Shown one piece after another: positions 35,642 through 44,374 of a stretch of 64,000 bases of DNA (the stretch's first letter is position 1; each line of letters opens with the position of its first letter). The notes under the pieces were generated by a model. That model was not told where the DNA came from, did not search any database, and saw only the letters and a program-made list of their open reading frames with translations. The position numbers and the translations under genes are program-made. The DNA lies in assembly GCF_004353825.1 (NCBI RefSeq), contig NZ_SMNA01000012.1, positions 1 to 64,000 of the forward strand, read 5' to 3'. Source of the DNA: Occultella glacieicola (GTDB lineage Bacteria; Actinomycetota; Actinomycetes; Actinomycetales; Beutenbergiaceae).

Positions 35642-36186
35642 TCACCAACTCCTTCGATGCCGTGTCCCTCAGGAGTCACGGCCGTTTGGTCGACCAGATC
35701 AGCACCGATCTCCTCCACGGCCTCGCCGCGCAGGGTCCGCACGGCCAGCTCGATGACGAAGAAGAGCATGCACAGGCCCGCTACGGGTAGGGAGGCGAAC
35801 GCCCAGGTGAGCGTGATGCCCGACGTCGTCGAGGTCCGGCCGAGCCCGGTCTCAGCGAGCGCGAGGCCGCCGACGATGATCGCGACCGAGGCGAGTGCCA
35901 GGAAGGCCAGGATGACGAGTTGGATCGGTACCCGGAACCTCGTCGCGACCCTCGACGGGATGACGTCGATGATGAAGTGTTCGTTGCGACGGATGGCGAG
36001 CGCGGCACCAAGGAACACGAGCCACTCCAGGCAGAGCCGGGAGATCTCCTCGGTCCAGATCGCGCGCGGGATGAACGGCACGTAACGGCCGATCACCTGA
36101 TAGGAGACCACGACGGTCAGCGCTCCGAGAAGCACCGTCACGGCAACGAGCAACGCCCGGTAGAGCCGGTCTGCGGCGGCGACCAT
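35638..36186 (-). CDS. TRAP transporter small permease DctQ
   Basis: A 182-residue protein with four membrane helices and the DctQ pattern VIGRYVPFIPRAIWTEEISRL and AAALAIRRNEHFIIDV-like block (here GAALAIRRNEHFIIDVIP). It bridges binding protein and large permease. The ATG at 36186 is one base after the dctP stop (TGACATG). Confidence 0.9.
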   Translation of the reverse strand: MVAAADRLYRALLVAVTVLLGALTVVVSYQVIGRYVPFIPRAIWTEEISRLCLEWLVFLGAALAIRRNEHFIIDVIPSRVATRFRVPIQLVILAFLALASVAIIVGGLALAETGLGRTSTTSGITLTWAFASLPVAGLCMLFFVIELAVRTLRGEAVEEIGADLVDQTAVTPEGHGIEGVGE

Positions 36187-36187
36187 G

Positions 36188-37222
36188 TCAGCCCCGCAAC
36201 TCGATGATCTGCTCCAGTACGTCCTCCATGCCCCACTGGCCGGCATACTCCTCCCAGACCGGGCGGACCATGTCGATCGCACCGGAGGTGTCCGCCTCGA
36301 CCACAGTGACCCCGTCCAGCTCAGCCAGGCCGGCCAGCTGCTCGTCGTCGACCTCGGCCTCGAGGTCACGCTCGAACTGGCCGGCCTCGTCGGCCGCGTC
36401 GAGCACAGCCGCGCGCAGGTCCTCCGGCAGCCCTTCCAGCGTGGACGACGCGATCATCAGGGGACGGATCGTGACCTCATGGTTCGTGATCAGGATGTTC
36501 GGTGCCGGCTCGTAGAACTTCTGGCTCTCGATGAACACGGACTCGTTCTCCGCGCCCCCGACGACCCCGGTCTGCAGCGCGTTGTAGAGCTCGTTGTAGG
36601 CGACCACGGTCGGCTCGAGCCCGACCGCGGCGAACGAGTCCGTGAGGACCTCACTGGGCTGAACCCGGAAGAGCCGCCCGCCGATGTCCTCGAGGCCGGT
36701 GGCCGGCTCGGTGAAGAACATCTGGCGGATACCACCGCCGAAGTAGGTCATCGGAACCACGCCGGAGGTCTCCTCGATGCTGGTGGCGAGGTCCTCGGCG
36801 ATCGACCCCTCGATGATCGCGTCGCGCTGCTCCCGGCTGGTGACCAGGAACGGCATCGAGAGGATCGACACCTGCGGCACGAACTCGGCGATCGAGCCCG
36901 GCGCGACGATCGCGACATCCATCGTGCCGGACTGCATGGCCTGGAACATGTCCGTCTCGGTGCCGAGCTCGGCGTTCGGGTGGACCTCGACGGTGACCTG
37001 CCCGTCGGTCTTCTCCTCGACGAGTCGGGCGAACTCGTCCAGGCCCTGATCGAACGGGGTATCGGCAGCCAGCTGATGGCCCGCGACGAGCGTGAAGGTC
37101 TCATCCTCGGCCCCACCGCCCTCCCCGTTGATGGCGTCCTCGCTGCAGGCGGCAACCGATGCGGTCAGCGCAGCGGCGACGAGCAGGACGCCGGCCCGGC
37201 GTGCGGTCGTGGTGGTTCGCAT
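36188..37222 (-). CDS. TRAP transporter substrate-binding lipoprotein DctP
   Basis: A 344-residue solute receptor. It has a lipoprotein signal with lipobox SVAAC, then the DctP fold (AAELG-like block PNAELGTETDMFQAMQSGTMDVAIV). The conserved carboxylate-binding Arg is expected in GGRLFRVQPSE. As a lipoprotein it is tethered outside the membrane, as usual in Gram-positive hosts. First gene of the TRAP operon, preceded by a GTAGATCGAT site. A carboxylate ligand is likely; identity is unknown. Confidence 0.93.
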   Translation of the reverse strand: MRTTTTARRAGVLLVAAALTASVAACSEDAINGEGGGAEDETFTLVAGHQLAADTPFDQGLDEFARLVEEKTDGQVTVEVHPNAELGTETDMFQAMQSGTMDVAIVAPGSIAEFVPQVSILSMPFLVTSREQRDAIIEGSIAEDLATSIEETSGVVPMTYFGGGIRQMFFTEPATGLEDIGGRLFRVQPSEVLTDSFAAVGLEPTVVAYNELYNALQTGVVGGAENESVFIESQKFYEPAPNILITNHEVTIRPLMIASSTLEGLPEDLRAAVLDAADEAGQFERDLEAEVDDEQLAGLAELDGVTVVEADTSGAIDMVRPVWEEYAGQWGMEDVLEQIIELRG

Positions 37223-37301
37223 GGTGGTGGACCCTCTCAGTCTTCGTTGACGCCGTCACACCGCGGTGACGGCTGGCCGGCGACTCGGAGACGCCGGGCT
37301 G

Positions 37302-37311
37302 GTAGATCGAT
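37302..37311. promoter_or_regulatory. Candidate operator GTAGATCGAT in the TRAP operon promoter
   Basis: GTAGATCGAT lies 80 bases upstream of the dctP ATG; the same 10-mer occurs between the CoA-transferase and LacI genes (30776-30785). On the minus strand TATCCT (37324-37319) is a possible -10 box next to it. The 281-bp gap 37223-37503 holds otherwise only the near copy ACCGATCTAC at 37461-37470. Confidence 0.45.
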
Positions 37312-37503
37312 CACGCTAGGATAGACATAGAAGGTCGTCAACCTGCAACCGAGCGACGGCTACCAACCAGCTATGAGGCCGGCGCATCGCACATCCTCCC
37401 GAACTCTCGGGACATCGTGCGAGCGTTCGGTGAGCGACGGATCGCGGCTCGACGGATTAGACCGATCTACGTCAGATCTCGCTCGAGGGTCGAAAAGAGG
37501 CCC

Positions 37504-38064
37504 ATGCGCACCCAACCGATCCTCACGTCCGGCCAAGCCGCAGATCTCGTCCGCGACGGCGCGACCGCGACCGTCCCGTTCCCTTCCGGGCTTGGCTGCC
37601 CCGACGCGGTTCCGCCGTCGCTCGGGCGCCGCTTCCGCCTCCAGATGCACCGGGCCGCGGCGATGCGCCACCCGGCGTGCTCACCGAGGTCGGTACGGGT
37701 ACGTGCGCGGATCTGAGACAGTCCGACGCCCGGATGAACGACGTGACCGAGGAGTCCGTCCGGGTCGAGCACTCGGTAGGAACTAGGACTGACTGGCGTC
37801 GACCAGTTCACGCTGCTCGCCGGTGGAGCATCGACGTGGCGATGCTGTCGGGCGCCGGGCCAATGGGTCACGATCGCGACCGGACGCGCGGTCCTGCGCC
37901 TCACGCTCACGGGACTCGGAGGGCCACGAGATCACACCCGGCATCGACCTCCGGCGCGACGTGCTCGCCCGCGCCGACTGCGACCTGCGCGTCAGCGGCG
38001 AACATCGACCCATGGACGACACGCTCGTCCGTGAAGGCGACCTGCGACTGGAACCCGGCCCTCG
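37504..38064 (+). pseudogene. Decayed class I CoA-transferase
   Basis: Pieces of a second copy of the 32652-34292 enzyme are readable in order but in changing frames. The N-terminus (LTSGQAADLVRDGATATV then SGLGCPDAV, 37504-37635) is followed by QMHRAAA after loss of ~85 codons, then GVLTEVGTGTC... RMND (37671-37740) in another frame. After a further large loss come GQWVTIATGRAVLRL (from 37858) and EITPGIDLRRDVLARADCDL then MDDTLVREGDLRLEP (to ~38060), again in a third frame. At least two deletions and two frameshifts make it non-functional. It keeps an upstream AAAGAGG and an operator-like site at 37461. Confidence 0.8.
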
Positions 38065-38078
38065 CGGTCGGCCAGCAC

Positions 38079-38699
38079 TCATCCCACCCGCTGTGCCGCC
38101 TGCTCCCACACGAAGCCGTCCGCGTCCGTGAACGACCCCGCGTCGCCGCCGATCAGCAGCCGGTGCGAGCCCGACCCGTCGGGTGAGACGCCGGCGTTCT
38201 TCGCAGCGAGCTTGCGCGGGTTCAGCGCCAAGGTCAGGCCACCCCGGGTGTCGGCGAACTCGGCATACTTGCCGCCGAAACTGCGGGTGGCGTTGAACCC
38301 GCGCTCGACGTAGAACTGCTTGCTCGCCTTGACGTCCGCCACCCCGAGCAGGAGCACGATGTCCTCGATGTCCAGGCTCACCGGGCCGCTGTCCTTCTTC
38401 GCGGACGACGCAAGCGTCCAGGACGTCCCGTCCGGCGACTGGAACGCGGCTCCATAGCCCCACAGGGACTTCTCGGCGGGCTTGACGACATTTGCTCCGG
38501 CCTCCACGGCCGCATTCAGCAACGCGTCGACGTTGCCCGGCTGGGACACCACGAGGGAGATCGAGAAGCCGCGGAATCCCACGCTCGGCTCGCCGCCGGC
38601 GCGCGCGCCGATCCGCTCGCTCACGCGGAGGGCGGCGCAGATCGCGGTGGTGGCGGCCGGGTCGGCCGCCTCGATGGTCAGGGACGTGATGGAGCTCAT
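38079..38699 (-). CDS. Glyoxalase/VOC-family protein
   Basis: A 206-residue protein with two vicinal-oxygen-chelate modules: SITSLTIEAADPAATTAICAAL to FQSPDGTSWTLASS, and IEDIVLLLGVADVKASKQFYVERGF to FTDADGFVWEQAA. Clear His/Glu metal ligands are not evident, so it may be a binding or resistance-type VOC protein rather than an enzyme. It ends 15 bases from the CoA-transferase remnant and is convergent with it. Confidence 0.8.
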   Translation of the reverse strand: MSSITSLTIEAADPAATTAICAALRVSERIGARAGGEPSVGFRGFSISLVVSQPGNVDALLNAAVEAGANVVKPAEKSLWGYGAAFQSPDGTSWTLASSAKKDSGPVSLDIEDIVLLLGVADVKASKQFYVERGFNATRSFGGKYAEFADTRGGLTLALNPRKLAAKNAGVSPDGSGSHRLLIGGDAGSFTDADGFVWEQAAQRVG

Positions 38700-38920
38700 C
38701 GCTGGTGCACCTTCTCTGTTCGGTTCGATCGGGGCGCCGGTACGCGGGACGATCGGCGTGTTCCTCACGCTAGGTCGCGCTGCGCCGGTCCCGCTTCTCG
38801 ATTCCTGACCGGTCGCGGAACCGGACGTCGGCCATGATCGGTACCATCGGCGGCACCGGCCGGGCGAGGACGCCACCCTCGATCTGGCGCCGCCGCGCAC
38901 CGACGAGACGGAGACCGAAC

Positions 38921-39556
38921 GTGACCGACATGATCGTGGGCGCCCTCGCGCTGATACTCGGGCTGCTGCTGTGCTTCCGCGGAAGCAGCGCGATGCGCGG
39001 CCTGCTGGCCCTGTGGGGCGCTGCCATCGGGTTCGGCCTCGGGGTGGTGCTCGTCGCTGCGGTCGCCGACGAGGGGTACCTGGCCACCGGTGCCGCCTGG
39101 TTCGCGGCGATCGTCCTCGCGGTCGTGTTCGGCGCGCTCGCCTACGCCTTCTACGCGGTCGCTGTGGTGCTGGCGTTCGTCTCGATGGGTTACGTGCTCG
39201 GCCAGACGATCGCCGTCGCGTTCGGCGTCTCGCAGGTGTGGCTGCTCATCGTCCTCGGTGTCCTCGGCGGCCTCGTGCTGGGCGTGCTCGCCATCCTGAC
39301 GAACCTGCCCGAGCTGGTGCTGATCGTGATCAGTGCCCTGGCCGGGGCCGCGGTCGCCGTGGCCGGGGCACTGATCCTGCTCGACACCCTTGATCTCGAC
39401 GGGCTCACACAGACCCAGTTCCGGATCGCCGACCAGCCGCTCTGGTACGTCGTTCAGCTCGTGCTCGCCGTGCTCGGTATCGTGGTCCAGATCCGGTACG
39501 ACCGCCGACGGAAGCTGAGCACGGTGCGCACGTCCTGGGCCGCGGCCGGACGGTAG
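38921..39556 (+). CDS. TMEM198/DUF4203-like membrane protein
   Basis: A 211-residue protein with seven hydrophobic segments and many small residues (IVGALALILGLLLCFRG, LLALWGAAIGFGLGVVLV, FGALAYAFYAVAVVLAF and others), ending in a short basic tail. The pattern fits DUF4203/TMEM198 proteins of unknown function. The GTG at 38921 follows GGAG; ATG 38930 is possible. The codons for CFRGSS contain the GCTTCCGCGGAAGC palindrome seen elsewhere in intergenic DNA. Confidence 0.7.
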   Translation: MTDMIVGALALILGLLLCFRGSSAMRGLLALWGAAIGFGLGVVLVAAVADEGYLATGAAWFAAIVLAVVFGALAYAFYAVAVVLAFVSMGYVLGQTIAVAFGVSQVWLLIVLGVLGGLVLGVLAILTNLPELVLIVISALAGAAVAVAGALILLDTLDLDGLTQTQFRIADQPLWYVVQLVLAVLGIVVQIRYDRRRKLSTVRTSWAAAGR

Positions 39557-39590
39557 CGGTGGGTAACACGGGACCAGCCGAGCCCCCTTC

Positions 39591-40217
39591 TCAGCCCAGC
39601 CATTGGCGGGCAGTCAGCACGTCCTGGCTGGTGATCCGGTGACCGACCGGCAGCTCGTGCTGGATCACCAGAGCTCCCGCACGGCGCAACCGTTCGGCCA
39701 GTCGTCGGCCGTCGCCGGACGATCGGCGGACGTCCTTCGCGCCGTCGACGATCAGGACGGGCGTGCCGTCCAGCAGATGGGGCGGATCCACGGCGAACGG
39801 CGACAGTGGCCGGAACAGGATCGCCCGCTCGAACAGTCCGGGCCGCGTGATCAGCAGCGCTGCCACCATGATCGCACCGTTGGAGAAGCCGACGGCGACC
39901 GGGCGTCCGGTGAGGTTGTGATCGACGCACGACTTCTCGATGAACGTCGAGAGCGCCGGCACCGCGGCGACAATGGCGTCCTCATCCAGTCGACGATCCG
40001 GGGAGCGCCGGAAGAAGGCATACCCCGGCTCCATGGCGACCGTTCCGCGGACGCCGAGCTTTGCCGCCCCCGGCGCCAACTCCTCTGCCAGCGGCAGGAG
40101 ATCCGTTTCGTAGCCGTTCGAACCGTGGAGCAGCACGAGGGGCGCCAGGCTGGTATCGGCGCCGGCCACGAAGGTGTGGACGTGACCAAGATCTGGACCA
40201 CGAATCGGGCCTCTCAT
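39591..40217 (-). CDS. Alpha/beta hydrolase (carboxylesterase/phospholipase-like)
   Basis: A 208-residue esterase-like hydrolase with the oxyanion motif LLHGSNGYETDLLPLAEEL, nucleophile GFSNGA, acid in IVDGAKDVRRSS and His in PVGHRITSQD. This resembles small carboxylesterases of the YpfH/dienelactone-hydrolase side. Last gene of the AraC-led operon, coupled to the previous gene by ATGA. Confidence 0.85.
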   Translation of the reverse strand: MRGPIRGPDLGHVHTFVAGADTSLAPLVLLHGSNGYETDLLPLAEELAPGAAKLGVRGTVAMEPGYAFFRRSPDRRLDEDAIVAAVPALSTFIEKSCVDHNLTGRPVAVGFSNGAIMVAALLITRPGLFERAILFRPLSPFAVDPPHLLDGTPVLIVDGAKDVRRSSGDGRRLAERLRRAGALVIQHELPVGHRITSQDVLTARQWLG

Positions 40218-41056
40218 CGTGGTCTCGCGTGCTCGCTCACGGTGCGTGACACCAGCCCTCGCAGGTGATGGGCCAGCAGGTCCGGCTGATCGAGCGGCAC
40301 GAGGGTCGCCGCGTCCGGGATGCGCACGAACTCGGCGTCGGGCAGCAGGTCCGCGAGGCGCGGGCCGTGTTCGGCGGGCATCATCCGGTCGTCGTCGGCC
40401 CATGCCACGAGCGCGGGACCGGTGAACGCGGCGAGTCCGCTGGACCAGTCACGAGCAGCCGGGATCGGGAACCGGGCGCTGAACCGGCGCAGATCCCCGC
40501 GAATGCTCGCCTCACGCGAGGGTTCGAACCATCGACGCAGGCGCTCGTCCGGGATGGGGTGGGCAGCCATCGCGGCCGCGAGCCGGCGCCGCACGGCGCG
40601 CACCTTCGTCAGTTGCCCCTGAAGGGCGAGCCCACCGGGGATGCGTGACATTCGTGCCAACATCCGCCCCGGCTGTCCGGCGGGCACATTGTCGAACGCC
40701 TCGCAGGCGACCAGGGCAAGGCGGGCGACCCGGTCGGCAAGGCCCAGTTCCACGATGATCTGCGCCCCGCCCCAGTCGTTGAGCACCAGCGTCACATCCC
40801 GCAGGTCCAACGCGAGGAGCAGGTCCGCCACGAGCCTGGTCAATGACTCGTTGGTCAGGTCGTTCCCAGGTGCCGGACGACGGTGTGCGCCCAGCGGCAG
40901 GGTCGGGGCGATGCACCGAAGGTCGGGGAGCCGGTCGATCACCCCGTCCCAGACGCTGGCGTCCAGGAGTGGCCCGTGCAGGAGCACGAGCGTGGGGCCG
41001 TCGCCGCCGGTGTCGGTGATGTCGAGCGTCGCCGTCGGCAGATCGATAGCGGGCAC
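40214..41056 (-). CDS. Alpha/beta hydrolase with Asp nucleophile and apparently missing catalytic His
   Basis: A 280-residue fold with oxyanion-hole LLHGPLLDASVWD, a nucleophile elbow LNDWGGAQI (Asp, with Trp following, as in haloalkane dehalogenases and epoxide hydrolases) and the acid region VAWADDDRMMP. The usual GH-L-V-P-L-D-Q-P histidine block reads ATLVPLDQPD, so the catalytic His is replaced. It starts at GTG 41056, 5 bases after the reductase gene. Activity is doubtful unless another His serves. Confidence 0.75.
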   Translation of the reverse strand: MPAIDLPTATLDITDTGGDGPTLVLLHGPLLDASVWDGVIDRLPDLRCIAPTLPLGAHRRPAPGNDLTNESLTRLVADLLLALDLRDVTLVLNDWGGAQIIVELGLADRVARLALVACEAFDNVPAGQPGRMLARMSRIPGGLALQGQLTKVRAVRRRLAAAMAAHPIPDERLRRWFEPSREASIRGDLRRFSARFPIPAARDWSSGLAAFTGPALVAWADDDRMMPAEHGPRLADLLPDAEFVRIPDAATLVPLDQPDLLAHHLRGLVSRTVSEHARPR

Positions 41057-41061
41057 GGCAG

Positions 41062-41625
41062 TCAGCGGGTGCGCTGGTGGATGGTGACCAGCACGCCGTC
41101 GCCGTACGTCGTCGCCTCGGTGAGCGCCCAGGTGGACTTGTCTGGGGTCTGCGGCCACAGGGTACGGCCGAACCCGAGGATGACCGGCGAGACCATCAGG
41201 TGGATCTCATCCACCAGGTCGTGCGCCAGCAGACCCTGGGCGAGCTGGATGCTGCCGGCCACCGAGATCTCGCCGTCGATCTCGCTCTTGAGCCGGGACA
41301 CGTCCTCGACGAGGTCGCCGGAGAGCACGGTGGTGTTGGTCCACTCGGGGTCGGTGAGCGTCCGGGAGACGACGTACTTCGGCATGCTGTTGTACTTGTC
41401 GGCGAGTTCGCCCTCGTACCCTGGCCAGGCCTGCGCGAACCCTTCGTAGGTCGTGCGCCCGAGAAGCAGCGCCGCGGACCGGAGCGCTTCCACCTCCTTG
41501 AACCGTTCGCCGTCGGGCCCCCGGTCGATCTCGAAGCTCCAGTCCGGGTACTTGAAGTCCTCGCCGCCCGGTGCCTCCACGACTCCGTCGATGGAGATGA
41601 ATTCGGTGATCACGATCGTACCCAT
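41062..41625 (-). CDS. Dihydrofolate-reductase-like (RibD C-terminal domain) protein
   Basis: A 187-residue RibD_C/DHFR-fold protein: FISIDGVVEAPGG, LLLGRTTYEGFAQAW and GEISVAGSIQLAQGLLAHDLVDEI. These stand-alone reductases bind NADPH; natural substrates are mostly unknown. The ATG at 41625 has AAGGAG at 8 bases. It sits in the middle of the AraC-led operon. Confidence 0.88.
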   Translation of the reverse strand: MGTIVITEFISIDGVVEAPGGEDFKYPDWSFEIDRGPDGERFKEVEALRSAALLLGRTTYEGFAQAWPGYEGELADKYNSMPKYVVSRTLTDPEWTNTTVLSGDLVEDVSRLKSEIDGEISVAGSIQLAQGLLAHDLVDEIHLMVSPVILGFGRTLWPQTPDKSTWALTEATTYGDGVLVTIHQRTR

Positions 41626-41626
41626 G

Positions 41627-42523
41627 TCAGTACTCCTTGTTTCGCTCGTCGGAAGCCGCCGCGTCGAGAAGCCGGTCGAGGGTTCCGCCGACGCTGGTGT
41701 GCACGCGCACGCTCCGGTCGCCCCGCGGCGCCAGCAGTCCTTGCTCATCGGCTCGGTAGAGCTCGGCCACGCTTGTGGCGATGTGCTCTCGCATGCCCGC
41801 GTCCGCCAGCGCTCCAGCCCAGGCCTCGTCAGGGAGCGTGGCGACCTGGAGCTGGCGGCCGAGCGCATCGCCGAGCGCCACAGCGACCGCCCTCTCGGAG
41901 TATGCGGGCCCGATGACGTCGACGGCTTCGCTGACCGTGGGAGGCGCGAGGAGCGCGTCGGCGGCGAGGTGCCCGAGGTCGCGGGTGGCGACCATCGGTC
42001 GGGGCGCGTCGGCGGAGGCCGCGAACACCGGGTAGATCCCGCGCTCGCGTGCGACGTCGATCAGGTCGGTGACCTTCTCCTGGAAGTGGCCCGGGCGTAG
42101 TGCCGTCAGGGTGGTACCGGTGGCGAGCAGCGCCTGCTCCAACCGGTGCAGCCCGGTGATGGGACCCGTCCCCTCGGCCAGGTCGGCCCCGCCGGAGGAG
42201 AGCATGACGACGTGCGGAACCCGTCGGTCGGCGACCGCACCTGCGATCGAGTCGATCAGGGTGCCGGCGTGCGCGTCGAGGTCATCGACGGTCAGGTCGA
42301 ACGGCAGCAGCACGAAGAACCCCGAGCAGCCTTCGAGCGCGCTTCCCAGCCCGGCCCGGTCCTCGAGATCGACGACCCGGGCCTCGGCGCCCCGCGCCCG
42401 CCAGGCGTCGCCGTCGGACTGACGGCGAACCAGGACGCGAACGTTCGCACCGGCCGCGAGCAGGCTGCGTGCCGTCGCCGATCCCACCCGGCCGGTCGCT
42501 CCTGCGACGGCGAACGTGCCCAT
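41627..42523 (-). CDS. NmrA-like NAD(P)-binding protein
   Basis: A 298-residue atypical SDR starting with the nucleotide motif FAVAGATGRVGSATA. It has LVRRQSD after beta-2 (NADP preference) and the GPITGLHRLEQALLATG region replacing the Tyr-Lys pair, as in NmrA/azoreductase-type quinone reductases. One base separates it from the reductase gene downstream. It may sense or reduce electrophiles or quinones. Confidence 0.85.
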   Translation of the reverse strand: MGTFAVAGATGRVGSATARSLLAAGANVRVLVRRQSDGDAWRARGAEARVVDLEDRAGLGSALEGCSGFFVLLPFDLTVDDLDAHAGTLIDSIAGAVADRRVPHVVMLSSGGADLAEGTGPITGLHRLEQALLATGTTLTALRPGHFQEKVTDLIDVARERGIYPVFAASADAPRPMVATRDLGHLAADALLAPPTVSEAVDVIGPAYSERAVAVALGDALGRQLQVATLPDEAWAGALADAGMREHIATSVAELYRADEQGLLAPRGDRSVRVHTSVGGTLDRLLDAAASDERNKEY

Positions 42524-42524
42524 C

Positions 42525-43340
42525 TCACTTCTCCTTGATGAAGGTGCGCAGCGCCTGGGCGAGCACCTCGGGGGTGGTGCTGTGCTCCTGCCCAGGTACC
42601 GGCTTCAGGGTCGCGGTGGGCAGGTGCGCGGCGATGGTCCGCGCCGCGTCGGCGAGGAACGGCCAGGTGTCGATGCCGTGCATGGCCAGCACGGGTACCT
42701 CGACCCGGTCCCACAGATCGGCCCGCAACGGCCGCCCGGACATGGCGTCGCCCACTTGGCGTCCGTCGTAGGCGATCGTCGGGGCGATGGCCTCGAGACC
42801 GGGCCAGAAGTCCTCGCCGCGCATCCCGGCGACCATCTCCTCCGGCATCATCACGGCGGCGGTCATGAACAGGGCGACGGCGTCGCCCGGCCGGCCCTCG
42901 TCCACGGCGGTCTCGAGGCGCTCGACGTAGTCGGCCGGCAGGGGCGGGCGGGAGTCGTCGGTCACGGCGTTCGCCTCGAACACGGCCAGCCGCGCGATCG
43001 GGACTCCGGCCTGGGCGGCATTCAGGGCCAGGTTGCCGCCGGAGGACCAGCCGAACACCGTCGTGGGACCGCCGTGGCCGGCCTGGTCGATGATCGCGGC
43101 CAGATCCTCGAACTCCCGCTCGACGGCGTAGGGCGCCTTGTCGCCGCTCTCGCCGCGTCCGCGGCGGTCGTAGTTGATGACGAGGAACTCGTCGGCGAGC
43201 AGGTCCGCCGTCGCCGCGTTCTCGGGGGTGCTGGCGCGGTAGGCGGTCGCGCCGTCGATGATGACGATCGGGTCGCCGTCACCCCACGCCGTGTAGGCGA
43301 TGGTGGTGCCGTCTGCCGAGGTGACAGTGCCGTCGGACAT
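42525..43340 (-). CDS. Alpha/beta hydrolase
   Basis: A 271-residue hydrolase with a cap domain. The nucleophile elbow is GWSSGG, the acid lies in VLAMHGIDTWPF and the His in VPGQEHSTTP, so the triad is complete. The N-terminal TAWGDGDPIVIIDGATAYRA lacks the common HG oxyanion motif. First enzyme gene after the AraC regulator on the same strand. Confidence 0.85.
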   Translation of the reverse strand: MSDGTVTSADGTTIAYTAWGDGDPIVIIDGATAYRASTPENAATADLLADEFLVINYDRRGRGESGDKAPYAVEREFEDLAAIIDQAGHGGPTTVFGWSSGGNLALNAAQAGVPIARLAVFEANAVTDDSRPPLPADYVERLETAVDEGRPGDAVALFMTAAVMMPEEMVAGMRGEDFWPGLEAIAPTIAYDGRQVGDAMSGRPLRADLWDRVEVPVLAMHGIDTWPFLADAARTIAAHLPTATLKPVPGQEHSTTPEVLAQALRTFIKEK

Positions 43341-43397
43341 GGACGTTTCTCCTCATTCTCGGGAGTCGCGGTGTCGATCACCGCGACGGGAATGACG

Positions 43398-44120
43398 TTA
43401 GGAACCCGCCGGGTCCCCTGGCTTGTACAGGAGCGACATCGGCTCCGCGACCCGGTCACGCTGACGGAGCTGCGTCGCGGTGCGGCCGATGAAACGCTGG
43501 AGCGACCGGGCCAGGTGCGGCTGGTCGTAGTAGCCGAGCCGGTGGACGGCGTCGAGGGGTGCGGCTCCCTCACCGAGCAGCACGGCCGCCTCCCGCGCGC
43601 GGTGGATCTGCCGGATCGCCCCCTGGGTGAGCCCGGTCGCCGCGGCCACCCGGCGCTGCACCGACCGCGAGCCCACCCTGGCCAGGCCGCCCCACACCAC
43701 GTCGGCCACCAGCGGGTCCCGGACGAGCACGCCGGCACCGACGAGGTCGCGCACCAGGAGTTCGGCGTCGTCGAGGCCGGGGATCTCCCGCACCTCGTCC
43801 CGCAGCTCGAACGTGCGGCCGGTGACGCGCGGACTCTGCCGCTCACGATCCACGAGGTCCGCGACCGGAAGGTGCGGCATGGAGGTGCCATGCGCGAACG
43901 TGATCCCGAACGCCTCCGAGTCGCCGTTGAACGGCACGGTCGAGGCCGTCGTCTCGGGTCCCCGGACGGCGGCATGGACGACGCCCCGGTCCTCCCAGAA
44001 CACCAGCTCCCAGGTCGACGTCGCGACCGACGTCATGCTCCCGGCGCCGCTGGTGCGCCCGCGCCAGACCCGCTCCACATACGGCGAGTCGGAACCGCGG
44101 TGAATGCTCTCGACCGGCAT
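43398..44120 (-). CDS. AraC-family transcriptional regulator
   Basis: A 240-residue regulator: an N-terminal ligand domain (~1-120) and C-terminal double HTH (RSVQRRVAAATGLTQGAIRQI ... LGYYDQPHLARSLQRFIG). The ATG at 44120 has GAAAGG upstream. It is followed on the same strand by five enzyme genes with gaps of 57 bases or less, so it probably activates this set. Confidence 0.9.
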   Translation of the reverse strand: MPVESIHRGSDSPYVERVWRGRTSGAGSMTSVATSTWELVFWEDRGVVHAAVRGPETTASTVPFNGDSEAFGITFAHGTSMPHLPVADLVDRERQSPRVTGRTFELRDEVREIPGLDDAELLVRDLVGAGVLVRDPLVADVVWGGLARVGSRSVQRRVAAATGLTQGAIRQIHRAREAAVLLGEGAAPLDAVHRLGYYDQPHLARSLQRFIGRTATQLRQRDRVAEPMSLLYKPGDPAGS

Positions 44121-44374
44121 GCCACACCTTTCCGAGGAGTGCGCGGAGTAGCGGAGACACGTCGACGATACGACCCGGCAGGTCGGCTCGCGTCGGCCGG
44201 AGAGCGTAGACGCGGCTACGTCGATCGACGCATGGCGCCCGGCGGGCCCGCGACCCGGGCTCACCGTCCCGAGGTACGTCACAGGACGTAGGGGAAGTGT
44301 CGCGCCCGGTGGTACCTGCGCAGTCCTCCGACGCGCGAATGTAGGGCCTCCACCACTCGCTCACGGAGGTCATC

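Noticed and set aside
38973..38986. GCTTCCGCGGAAGC palindrome as a regulatory site
   Set aside because: It lies within a membrane-protein gene and reads as ordinary codons; not annotated as a site, only mentioned for comparison.
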